64,000 bases of DNA, from assembly GCA_963921825.1 (NCBI GenBank), contig OY997591.1, positions 19,897,515 to 19,961,514 on the forward strand. Reading direction: 5' to 3'. The notes beneath the pieces are model-generated. The model was not told the origin of the DNA. It searched no databases and saw nothing but the letters and a program-made list of their open reading frames with translations. Positions 45,299-57,700 of the stretch are shown piece by piece. The position numbers and the translations under genes were made by a program. Source of the DNA: Erodium maritimum (taxonomy: Eukaryota > Streptophyta > Magnoliopsida > Geraniales > Geraniaceae). Position 1 is the stretch's first letter. Each line of letters starts with the position of its first letter.

Positions 45299-45818
45299 GT
45301 TTGGTGTTGCGTAGTTCCTTTGAGTCCTTGGAAGAGGTCGTGATCGTTGTGTCGTGTCTACTTACGTGTTTGAGTGTCGAGTCGTTCGAGGAAGGTCACC
45401 ATGGGTGTTTGTCAGTCAGAGTACTTGGGTTGGGGACAGTGATCCCCGGAGTTGAGTCTGTTGTTGGTGTTACCGGCATTGTCTGCTAATTATGCCGTAG
45501 TCATTTTGTTATCCATGGTGGTGAGCGAACGCTCACCCCTAGCTGCTTTTCCTACAGGTACTGTTCGTGGGACGGACTAGGTGAGCTCTCGAAGCTTGTG
45601 GAGCTAGGAGCGGAGTCCGGGTTTTTACTTTTGGTCTAACGACGGATACCTCGCCTTTTTGCCCGCTTGTGGGGCGTTTTATTTGAATTGTAATTATCCT
45701 TTTGTTGAACTAAACTAGTATTGTAAAGTGTTTTAATGGAAATGTTTTCAAAGTGTTTTCTTATTCTAAACGTTCGCGTCCTGAGTTCGGTTTACTGAAA
45801 TTAGGGCGTGACATTGGG

Positions 45819-46460
45819 AACGTGATCAACTGGGTTTATTGTCACAGCTGTTAAATAATTTTCCCTGGCTTGTTGAAGGTGAGGACAAAGTGGCTTGGAA
45901 GATTGACAAGAAGGGCTTCTTTGTGCAGAAGATGTATAAGTGGTTGGATGAAGAACATAATCAGAATCTGGATTGGTCAGTCTTACTTTGGGCTCCTGTT
46001 ATACCTCCTAAAATGGTTGCCTTTGCTTGACTAATGTGTATGCAAGCCATTCCCACAAAATGCTTTTTATTGAGCAGAGGAATTTATCACAACAACATCT
46101 GGTTCTTGTTTTGTCAAGAGGAACCTGAAGAGATAGATCACTTGTTTATTGGGTGTCCTATGCCTTGGAATATCTGGTGTTTATGCTTGGATTGGTGAGG
46201 AATTAAAACTGCTTGCTGTGGAACTATCAAAGAGTGGATCATGGCTTGGAATTCATTAGGGGGTTTGAAGAAGAATATTCAGTGGATTTTATTATTCTCC
46301 ATAGTACTGTGGAGAATTTGGCTTGGCAGGAACAAGTTGCTGTTTCACAAAATTTTTGATCATCCATTACAGGTGCTACAAAAAATACAAACTGATTCAT
46401 TCCATATTCTTTAGGCCAGATTTAAAGGTGATCACTCCTTTTCCTTCCTCTCCTGGATCA
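45819..46460 (+). pseudogene. LINE 3' coding end with zf-RVT-type domain
   Basis: This continues the LINE RT after the nested insertions: ERDQLGLLSQLLNNFPWL, DKVAWKIDKKGFFVQKMYKWL, then WSVLLWAPVIPPKMVAFA with TGA at 46028 in place of a tryptophan. It continues as LMCMQAIPTKCFLLSRGI...FCQEEPEEIDHLFIGCPMPWNIW, the cysteine/histidine zinc-binding module at LINE C-termini. Further shifts follow (LFSIVLWRIWLGRNKLLFH). The rest to 47248 is 3' UTR. Confidence 0.85.
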
Positions 46461-47261
46461 CAAACCCTCACTTGTGTGGTAGGAGGGCTGTGGATCAACA
46501 AACTGTATTGGAGAATGGTATTTGATGGTTGGACAAAAGAGATTTATTTGATGGGGGGTTTTGGGATGGTTTGGGTGGGTTGGGGGGAGTGTTTGTGAGA
46601 TTAGTATTAGGTCATTGGGGTTAAACTGTTGTTTTCTACAGCATTGAGGGTGGTAGATTTAAACCAACTATTAGGCTTGTGTGTGGGTAACTTGTACTTG
46701 TGTAGGTTGAGAGCCTTGGTGAGATTGTTTCTGGTGTGGTACTGTTTAGGTTATTGGGTTACATTGACAGGTTTTACTTCTTACAACTGGAAGATCAAGC
46801 CTTGTGGAATCACTACTTTCTTTCTACAACAAGTTGGCTGAGGTATTGATTTTTGATGGAAAGCTGAAGGGGGTCTCAGTGGAGCTTCATAGTTTTTTGG
46901 TTGAACAAAATTGGGGGTACTGAGGGACAGTATTAACACTGAAAGTTGCATTTTCAAGGGTTGCTACTGCATAACTTTGGGGTTACTGTCTTTGTGTTAT
47001 CTAGTTGCAAGAACATGAGAGTTTGAAGGAGACTTGTTTTGGGAATTACAGGGTTTAAGACAAAGCCTTGGGCGGTTGGGATTTTGAGTTTCAAAAAGTT
47101 GTTGGGGTGCTTGTGTTACAAGACATTAGTATTAGACATATGTATTTGGGTTTTAGGTTTGTAATTGCACTTGAGGGATAATTCCTTGTCCTAGCCTTTC
47201 AATTCGAAAGCTTGGAATTAATAAACAAAAAATTTGCTGATCAAAAAAAAATACGCATGTG

Positions 47262-48756
47262 AATAGTCGTAGTCAAGGATCAAGACAAGAAAATCTACTC
47301 AATAAGGTATGCCAAAAATCGCTTAGTCCATATTCAGTACCTCTGGGTCATATATCCAATTAGGGCCGTCAAAAATCAGGAGGCAAAGACTATTTCCTAA
47401 ATACCTTATTTCTTGTCATGTCACTGTTCAAGGAGAGTTAGGTAACTCTTACTACCAAATATAGTAAATCGAGTCCATCAAGATGTCTATACCGAAGCGG
47501 ATTAACATAGAACCACCCGACGCCTATATCACACGATACATATATAGAGAAGGAATCAAATGGAAAACACCTTTTAAAAACCATGTGAATCAATCCAAGC
47601 CTATCATTTTGTCCTCGGTGTAGTTTCAAGTTCTGGTTTACTTTCTATTTTAATACTTTTGGTCAATGTTTGTTCCACTTCAAAAATCTGTCTATGCCTC
47701 GGGACTCTTCTATGATTGGTTGTAGTCTGTCCAAGGAGGGACTACTCCCTGCGTTCTTCAGATGTTCTGGTTCGTTTTAAACTAATAAAATTTCCTTGCG
47801 CTCAAAAATTAAAAAAGATTAATCCGGTTTTTGAATGAAGTGGATCCAGCAACTGATCAAACTGACACCGGGTGGGTGAGACATCCACGCATGTACAACT
47901 CTGCATAAGAGCAAAATAACTCCCGTCTGCTTCAGCCACATCCAAGCAGTTGAATAAATCACATGAAACTCAGCGATGCCACATTATGCATCAACAAAGC
48001 GAAACTAATATTGATATATAATATTGAAATATTAACATAATAAACCCAAATGGGAGGAGCATTCTTCAACTGTACAACCGTCTATTAACAAATACGACAC
48101 TGGAAGAACTAATTAACAAGAGGAAAACGAAAAGAAAGGCAAGGCCAGGACTAGTGCACAAGATCCCACCATTTGGTTTTAGTATGAACATGGACATTGA
48201 AGAAGCTGATAAAAGAGCTCTACACTTCGCCTGGTATTTAACTTCCAACTTATTTTCTGACAAAACAGTCCTCAGTTTATCTACACTCAGGAAGATAAAT
48301 ACGCTGGTAAACTTATTATTCACCGATATCCTGCCGCTGCATAAAAATAAGAATGTAGCATTAAATGCTTTAAATTATAGCTTCCCCACAGAAAGAAACG
48401 AATATATAGATTATGAAACGTCAGCACATATTTCCAACAGTTAGAAAAATAGTACTGATAATGTCAGCAACACTGCTAAAGTTAAGAAGCACATTTAACC
48501 ACATTTCAATAACAAACAATGCATCCAACAGCTTAATTAAGCAACAACTGAACCAAGGATAAAAAGCAAAACAATTTAAGTTCACTGTAGCAGCAACCTT
48601 CAATCATTCAGCTACAAAGTTTAGTAAGTATAAAAGTTGTATGCTTTTAGTTACACATTCATATCAGAGTTACGACAAAATCCAGCATATGGGGCACATT
48701 AAATTATGGAGACGTACGAAAAGTATCAATTACCTTCATGATTCAATAAGCCCAAA
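47262..48756. other. Downstream flank / probable 3' UTR of the WD40-TPR gene
   Basis: No protein-coding signal that I trust. The part next to 48757 must hold the 3' UTR of the minus-strand gene, but no clear AATAAA polyadenylation signal was found on that strand. Frames at 48066-48323 and 48154-48444 overlap each other on opposite strands and lack motifs. Confidence 0.5.
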
Positions 48757-51700
48757 TTAACTCTGTGCACATTCAAATGGATGCAACGTTCCTTCAGTAA
48801 ACTCATGCATCCTAACCAGTTCAAGGGGCCTGCTCATAAAATTTAACCTTGAACACAATATAAACTCGAGGATGGAAGATAATATTGAAAGCATATCTAG
48901 GGTATGCATGTGCTTTGCAATGCCATATATGTGCAAATGAGCAGGTGCATATTAAGGAAAATCATCCTTGATAAAAGCAATTTTCCAGGAATATAGTACC
49001 GTGAAAATTTTGGAAAAGTAGTGTACCGCCTAAACAAACTTGTTAGGTGTAGCTAGGTGCAACACGGGTATAGTTAAGTGTAGCTAGGTGTAATTAACCC
49101 AAATTAAGAATCTAAAGGACACAAGATTACTCATTATCAATAACTCATATTATTTTCAACACCAGAGTAAACACAAATCACACTCTTGTTTCTGAAGAAC
49201 AAAATTACAACCCTAATCAAGATCAGGCGCTGGATAAGGACGAACTCGGCTTCTTTTTCCTCTTTAGGGCTTGACGACAGCCAAGACGTATGAAAAACTC
49301 TGGACGATTTCACCGAGCAGGTGAACACAGGACGATTTCGGCAAGATGAAGAGACTGACCTAGAAAGATGATAAGAAGAGAGACCACTCGAACAAAGGCA
49401 GACCTGGAGGATGAACGTATTAGAGGACCAACTCAACCAAAAGCTCAAGCTGGTAGTTGAAGGCCCATTTATAGTTACATTCTAACACGGGCCCTCCCCG
49501 TTTACGGATTTGGAGGTGGATTATTTAAAAGAGGAGATGAGCCAGATCGAGAAGAAAGATAAGGATTGGCTCATTTGGGGATTCGATAAATTGAGAAGAA
49601 ATTAGTAATTTTTGTAGAGTGGGATTTCAACCCCTGTCCGTGAGGTGTCAGGCTTTGACACCATATTAGAGGACCAACTCAACTAAAAGCTCAAGCTGAT
49701 AGTTGAAGGCCCCTTTGTAGTTATATTCTAACATAACAGTTTGTATTCCTCCTTTGGGTCGAGCTCCTCTACGTTCATCCATAACACGTATTTGACACTA
49801 CTTTGTCTTCGACTTCCACACGCAAAAAGACGCAGAGCAGCTACGATGAATACTTGAACAAAAAAATAGGGAAACTATTGGTAATTCTCCCTACCTATAT
49901 CGTCCACATAAACAACCAGTCTACTGATTAATCTTTTGGGTTAATTACCTTTAGTACCCTTTTTTCTATTGGTAACACTCTTTTAGTACCCTGATGTATT
50001 GGTAACGCTCTGGACAAAATTTTGGTTAAGTTTATGCCATTTTGTGATCTATGACCAATTCATAAGGGATATTAAATGTTCTATTATCAATACATAAGGG
50101 GTATTAAATGATCTGAGACCAATTCATAAAGGGTACTAAATAACAGTTACCAAAACGGAAGGACTGTTATTGAACGTTATAAAACGCAGCGGTACAAAGG
50201 GTATTTTTTCAATAGAAAAGGGGTACAAAAGGTAATTAACCCTAATCTTTTAGCTATGAAATCCAATCTCTTATATGTAGTCTAATATTAAATAATTTAA
50301 CAAGATACCTAGAGATCCTATGACATGATGACTCATGTATGCCTCTTTGAGTTAAAACTACATATAGTGCAACAAGTATGCATAAAATAGAGAATTAACA
50401 CTGCAAAAATGAATTATTGCACATGTCAAAATAAAAAAAGGGATAACTCCAGGAAATAACGTTTCTTTGACTTTCATTTTCACATTATACTATTCCGACT
50501 TATTTTTTCACATCCTAACATTATTTTGTAAAAATTAACGCTAGTAGAATGTAAAAAATAAGTTACCATATAGTTAGGATGTGAAAAAATAAGTCAAAAT
50601 AATATAATGTGAAAATAAAAGTCAAAGAACCGTTATTTCCTGGAGTTGTCCCAATAAAAAATAAAGATAAATGCGAGAACATATGTCACATGTTGCAGGA
50701 ATAAGGATGATTTCATAAAACTCACAAGATAGCTTCACGATTACGGCATAACCTACGCTGATTGTTTTCCATTGCATCCAAGACATCAGCAGTTTCAGGT
50801 CCTGCTGCTCCACCAGCCACGACGGAGGGAACAGAAGCACTTGGAGTCCAAATCTGAAACAATGTGCCCTAAATATTTAATCCACCGCAAGTACTGCATA
50901 CAAATTAATTGTAATCAAAACACTCACCTTTATTGTGCTGTCAATCCCACTGGTTGCTACAACACCATCAAAAGGATGGCACTGCACACAGTTCACAACT
51001 GTGGAAGGGAATCAACAAGTGAAACGTCAGATAAAGCAAATGCAAAGAAAATACTTGATGTGGGGGAGAAATTACCCGCTTCATCTCCAAGAAGCATTTT
51101 TATTAGTCTCCCAGTGTGCTTTTCCCATATAAACCATCTACCATCATCACTTCCACTGGCAATATATTCTCCTGCAAAACATTAAACAGACAGTCTTGTC
51201 ACATTATTTTCACAAGACGTGATGTCATACCTATACACATGAATTTGGAATACATGAAATCATAGCAGACAATCACGATGAAACAACCAAGCCCTTTACC
51301 AACACATGAATCCTCTAGTAAAACACATTCATTTCAGCATGCAATCTCGACATTATATCAAATTAGAAAAATCTTATACATACAAGAAAAAGGGTTAATT
51401 GTCAAAAACTACCCTAAAGTATCGTCCAAAAATGAAAAAAGTACCTAAAGTTTTGCCCATGCTTTTAGGCTACACTAAAGTTTTGTCCACCGACTTCTGT
51501 TAGAAAAACGTAACAGGTTAATCGTCAAAAACTACCCTAAAGTATTGCCCACACAACTATAGAATGCGTTATGAATTGCTCACACAACTTTAGAATGCAT
51601 TATGTATTGCCCACAAATCTATTGGATTCGCGAAGAACTGCCCCGACCACAGTTTCTCCCTGTTACATTTTTCTAACGGAAGTCGGTGGACAAAACTTTA

Positions 51701-54700
51701 GTGTAGTCGAAAAGCGCGGACAAAACTTTAGGTTCGTTTGTTGACAATACTTTAGAGTAGGTTTTGACAATTAACCCCAAGAAAAATGCCCAACCCAATA
51801 AAGAGCGTCACACAGACCCCATACCAATTCCTCTGTAAAGTAAAGTTCTACAAATGAGACACGGGCAGTTTCAGCATGTTTCCGGTCGCACAAACACTCA
51901 ACAGAAGAATATATCAAACATAGATATCAGAAGATCCAACTTTGTGAAGTTAGTAACTACGATCACTAAAAGCCATTGTATTGCCTAATTTGGTCAAGAG
52001 TTAGTTAATACGGGATCTCGCCCTCTTTTAATCTGGTTAAAATTGCAAACACTAACGATTAAAAGTTGAATATTTTGTAAATCCTAAGCCATTCTTTTTT
52101 TTAATGTCCTAACTATCAATTACTTAAAGTTTGCCAAGTCGGTTAAAATGGGTGGAGAGAGATACGTTGTATAAAATCCCCCCAATTCATTCTTTGAATT
52201 TGATTGTTGGAATTCAGAACATGAGTGACATGTTTGGATTAATTTGATTGCATGTGGAATTTAGGAATAAGATGTCGAGATAGTTTATACATGAAATTTA
52301 AATATCTTATGAAAAATTAATGTAATATATGATAAAACTCACACTTGATTGACTTCACAAACTTTAAATAGTTGATGGTTAGAACATGCCAAAAAAAGAC
52401 CGTTAGAATTTGCAAATTATGCAACTTCGACCGTTGGTTTTTGCGGCTTTACCTTGAACCTATTGTCCTTATTGCAGATCAAAGGTATAAAATAATATAA
52501 GACATTGGTTGGCAGTGGGATTACTTCCATCCAGTGTTCTAAAAATCCTCATATCTCTTCGAGAACTCGGTGAAACTTAACCACCGAGTTTTGGCCGATT
52601 TCGACCAATAAGTGAAAATCGGTCAGAACTCAGTCAACTAGTTTTCATATACAATTCAATTCACTTTTAAAATACAATTCAATTCACATGACATGAAGTA
52701 AAATGCGTTTGGTGCTAATTTATTTTGCTAAACTATAGCTGCCTTTTGTATTTAATATATGTATTACTTATTTTATTTGATACAGAACACGTTTTGCCGA
52801 TATCTCCCCCATATACAATTAAAAGATCTTTCATCGGAAACTCGCCGAGTTTTGACCATTATCTAGTTTTAGAACCTAACATTCATCATGAGTTTAGAAA
52901 AGCACAGAACTTAAGAATTTAACGTTTATCCCAAATTTTTATGACAAATTTTGGCACCATCTACATAAGTACTAATCTTAAATAGAATCTACAAAACCTT
53001 CAAAAAAGGGGGGGATTAGAGTACGTAAACCTAATTTAACATTGCATGCTCTACATTTCAACAACCATATCAGAAATACCTACACAAACTTAGAACGAAG
53101 ATAACATTACCTTTTTTACCAAGAAAACTGGCCTGCTTTATGTCAGTTTCAGTGTTACAGTGGCCAACGTATCTCTGCTTCATATCAATGACTGTCTCAG
53201 GCTGCTACACAGAACACACAAAAAGAAAATAATTGTCAAAAGGCATGACTAAGACAGCGACACCAGATACTTGAACGAAACAACACCCAAATATACTATG
53301 AGAGTAATCAGAAGTATCAAAGACAACATGGCCAGTCTAATATTTTTGACTTTCATATAGAGGTCCCTTTAAATGTCTGATCAACCAGTTTCCTAATATT
53401 ACTACCATCTTGTAGATTAGTTTGTTTTTTTTACGAATTATTTTCCATGATGTCTCGCCAACTTTGACATTCATATAAAGAAAGGCTACAGTGCAAAGAG
53501 GGATAAGAACTGTAATGACCACCATTTTCTTTCAATAACACATCAAACTTGTCTCTAGCCATCATGAATCTGAAAACAAAAAACAAGTAAATGTTTAAAT
53601 ATGAAAATACTTTACTAAAATCAGTTATCAACCTGATAAGGAATTCTATCATTTTGTGAAGATGATGAAGGTGATCTTGAAGAGCCATTTGAGCCACCAG
53701 TTGCTCTTGCTGAATCACCTCTACGGTGAATTCTCAAATTTAAACTGCCATGTAGAAAATTAGAATCAACATCACGCTCTTCATCACCAGATGCTGAAGT
53801 TTCAAAGTCCAATTCCAGTTCCTCATCATAGTCAGAATCCTCTCTCTCAGATCTCGGACCATCTTGTGAACCATCACTGTTAGCCTCTGAGCGGTAGAAG
53901 ATATCACTCAATGACAATACTCTTCCTGTACGAGATTCAGACTTAGGAGCTCCATCGTTCGCCTTATTATTTTTTTCAGCTTCAGCTAGTCAATTCAGTA
54001 GTACATGAGATTGCAGTATAAATAAAGTTAGAAGGGATCAGTCATAAATAAAATTAAAAGGGATCAGTCATAAAAAAAACAAAATATATTGCCAATGAAT
54101 TCATAAATAAATCTGTGAAAAGCGATACAGTACGGATATCATGTCTGCAAAACGCAATCCACCAATCTTTACTCTCTAACTTGGTGCACGGTAAATTTAA
54201 ATTAGTAGGTCATATTTATTAAGCAATTACACTTAAAGAGTTTATTTGACATTCCCAAACAGCTTGTTATATTTGACATTCCCAAACAGCTATTTATGGA
54301 AATTCACAAGGACTACAGATTCATAAGCTAAAAAGTCAATTGTATATAAAGTTCTATTCAACCAAAAGCACCCATAACAGCTCAAAATGTTTTAACATTC
54401 AAAGGTATATTTATTACGGAACATGGGCGATCAAGAATATGAGAACTGGAGAGAATCAAAGGGTAAAAGTAGATTTAAGGAAATGAAAGATTAATATATC
54501 CTAGTTTGCCATTCTCCTAAATCTCCATCATCTCTACCAAACACAGAGCAATAAAACAAAATATCATTTGTACTGTAACAAACAACTGACAGTGAGACAA
54601 AACATCTCATTACAGCATCAACCAACCTCGTGTATGACAGCATCAACCAACCTCGTGTATGACAGCATCATACACTGTTACAGTAAATCAAAGAATGCAC

Positions 54701-57700
54701 AGTTAAAAGGGCACAAACCAGTAGAAAGATGTTTTTTTATGTTCTCCACTGCTTCCGCCACTTCAGTATTAGATGGGGCCAAACGTTGAGCAGCGAACGC
54801 AAAATCAAGAGCTTCTCTGTGCTTACCCAACTGTGAGAAAATAAGAATCAGCAAGTAAAAAAGGCACTATGGTCAGAAAGGATATGTCCAGCTTTGTGAA
54901 ATTTGCATTGCTTGATGCAGGCATTTTCTTGTAATTGTTTAAAATTTTAGAGTTTGGAAGGTTAGTGGGTAATATGAAAAACTTGTAAACATTGGTGCAT
55001 GTTTGCGTAACTAACCCTTGAATATGTACAAGGATGACGTTGCTAGGATTTGAACTCATTTATGATATATCTGTTACCACTTTTATGAGCACTAGATACC
55101 CATTAGCAGAGTATTTTAATAAGTAGTTTAGCTCATCGCCTAAAACAGTTTTTGCGCTGCATAAGATTCAATCTCTTTGTTGTTTGGTATACAAGTTGAC
55201 TGAATGGAATGGGATTAATTTCTGTTGTCATAAACTTATCCAGAATCACTCTTAAAACCTAGGGATGCATTACAAGTGGCTCAGTGTAAAATAGACAATA
55301 GGCATGCAGTTGAGTTTCCCTTGCCCTGATATCAATCAGGACATCAAATGGGATTAGTATTGTGAAGTTACCTGCGACAATGCTTCAGACATATAGTAGA
55401 GCACTGTAAAGGAAGAATCGTCTATTCTCCGAGCATTGTTGCAATCTCTGATGGCCATATGTGCATCATTTTTCCACTTACGCTGAATGAAGATAGAATA
55501 CAACATATTAGCATGATATTGGCTCAAGCTAGTGAAAGTGAAATGCAATGCAATCAAAATGGCTCATAAAGAACCTTCAGCAATAAGGCAGCCCGTGTGC
55601 AAAGACATTCATGACGTAATGCAGGCCCAATTTCACAACCACGTGCATCCAAAACTTCATTGCAAGCCTCAATGGCATAATAATAATTAGTCCCTTCTTT
55701 CAAAGATTTATCTGCCATTTGAAGTAATTTCCTACACCTGTAAAGCTGTAACAGAAGGGTTAGAATGAGGAAGAAAACAGAATCTACCATCATTTTACAC
55801 CAACAAACAAGTCTATACAACACTTTAGTGCCAGGGTAACCAAAATGTAACTATGTCCGCAAAGATGGATACCCTTGCAGCAATGCTAGTTTTCATATGC
55901 AGGTTGTCCTGAACAACACCAGGTGTTGGAAGTTGTGATTCCAACCCATTGAGGAGTATAGGGGTGAAGCTCATCATCCTTGAAGCATCTCCAGAAGTAT
56001 ATTGTACAGCATTCTCACCAGCTATAAATAGTGAAAACAATGCAAATTTTTCAGGGAGAAAAAAGAATTCAAACAAAATAATTGGAAGCCATAACAATTA
56101 ACAACAGTAAGTTTGCAGTTGGACAAATAATGTATATGATATGATAGCATGGTTCCCTGATTTTAATGTATGGTTGCAGAAAACGCTAGGCGCTAGTTGG
56201 GCGGTGAGGGCCTCCGAGGGTAAATCAATTACTAGTCAGGGATTAATCGAATTTGTATTTTTTTTATTTCTAGTAAATAAACAGTTATACGTATAAAAAA
56301 AATACTACATAAAAAATTACATATGGGTTAATTGTCAAAAGTTACCCTTATGTATTGGTCACCCTAAGTTTAAAAGTGACCAATAAGATACACCATCTTG
56401 GTCACAGATCATTTACATGCCTTTATGAATTGGTCGGAGATCATTTACATGCCTTATGAATTGGTCACGGATCATTTACATGCCCTCAGAACTGAAAAAT
56501 AGGGAAAAAGCGTTGTAAATTTGGCCTGAATTTTGTCCCATAACTTAAGGTAGTTTTCTACACGTTACCAATACATAAGGGTAACTTTTGGCAATTAACC
56601 CATAAGTTAAATATTGTAATATTTATTACATTCAGAAATAAAATTATATCAATAGACAACCCAAGTCCATTACCCAAGCCTAACTAACAACCCTAAACTA
56701 GGAGTCTGACTAAAAACCAGGACCCGGAAAAATACCCGGACCCGGACCTGTTCGAACCAGAAATAAACCTATATATCCGGATGATAACGGACAAAATCCG
56801 ATCCAATACATAAGGGTAACTTTTGGCAATTAACCCATAAGTTAAATATTGTAATATTTATTACATTCAGAAATAAAACTATATCAATAGACAACCCAAG
56901 TCCATTACCCAAGCCTAACTAACAACCCTAAACTAGGAGTGTGACTAAAAACCAGGACCCGGAAAAATACCCGGACCCAGACCTGTTCGAACCAGAAATA
57001 AACCTATTTATCCGGATGATAACGGACAAAATCCGATCCAGAAATTTGGGTACCCAGATGTTCCGGATATGGTTCCAGATCCCATAACCAAGACCCGCCG
57101 AGTTCCGGGTATCACCCGGACCGGTCCCTTTTTGACTCCCTTTTGTATTAAATAGTCATTATAGTATGTCTATTGATTAATTTTTTATACATTTAAACTA
57201 ATTTTAGTTTATTCATATCTTAAAATTACATTTAAGGAGTATACTATGATTATAAGTAGAAATGGTCACCAAACATATTATTGACTTGTATGTATTTACT
57301 AATTTGAGGTCTTTGGGGGCTTTTAGAATAATGAATTGGACTTTGTAGAAATGAAAAATATAGGGTAAGAATAAATTAAGTAAATATCTAAACAATTATC
57401 TATCAATGTTTCTAATAAAACCGGGGAGAGGATGGTGTTTTGCTTCTTTTTGAATTGTAGAGTAAACAAAACATAAACTGATATTGGCTAATTTAAATTG
57501 AAGATTGCACTTCCATCATGTTTGGCTGGACTTGATCTTTTGTTCAGTTAATGAAAACTTAAGTGTATAGTGTATAGAGTATAAGATTAAGTCATTTAGA
57601 AAACAAAGATCGATTTTTAAATATTCATAATAAAATGTATGCATTATTATGATTTATATGTAAACAAATCAGCTTTTTAAAACAAACAATTCTTAACCAC

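Larger units (their letters stand above)
34219..45813 (+). mobile_element. Solo LTR of a Tekay-like family (copy D), itself split by a copia element
   Basis: Start TGTAAAACCC, end TTAGGGCGTGACA. It is flanked by the perfect duplication TTGGG (34214-34218 and 45814-45818). After removing the copia element with one GTTTG copy (36836-45303) the LTR is 3127 bp. No gypsy internal region is present. Landmarks are TATAAAAGG at 34418-34426, a CT-rich leader (34460-34940), CACG/GTGAGG at 35016, GAG/GTAGGG at 35824, GACAC hairpins at 35885-35898 and 35971-35986, minisatellites at 36180-36510, the GGTGAGCG hairpin at 45520-45537 and CCTACAG ending at 45557. The Pro/Ser-rich open frame 34454-35224 lacks an ATG and is a by-product of the CT-rich leader. 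Confidence 0.93.
31344..47248 (+). mobile_element. L1-like LINE, interrupted by a nested solo LTR and copia element
   Basis: The LINE is flanked by the 13-bp duplication AAATACGCATGTG (31331-31343 and 47249-47261) and ends in an A-rich tail (47243-47250). Removing 34219-45818 restores its reading (R-G-W followed by E-R-D-Q-L-G). Without the nested sequence it is about 4.3 kb. It carries ORF1 joined directly to the middle of ORF2, so an internal deletion has removed the ORF1 end, the whole endonuclease and the RT start. A stop at 32871, and further stops and shifts after 46028, make it inactive. Confidence 0.92.

Noticed and set aside
48066..48444. Opposing frames just downstream of the WD40-TPR gene
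   Set aside because: They overlap on opposite strands and have no motif. The true last exon ends at 48757 with FECAQS and a TAA, so this is 3' UTR or flank.
56323..56603. A 9-bp target duplication for this MITE
   Set aside because: ATTACATAT at left and ATAAGTTAA at right do not match. The later tandem duplication may have altered the flank, but no claim is made.
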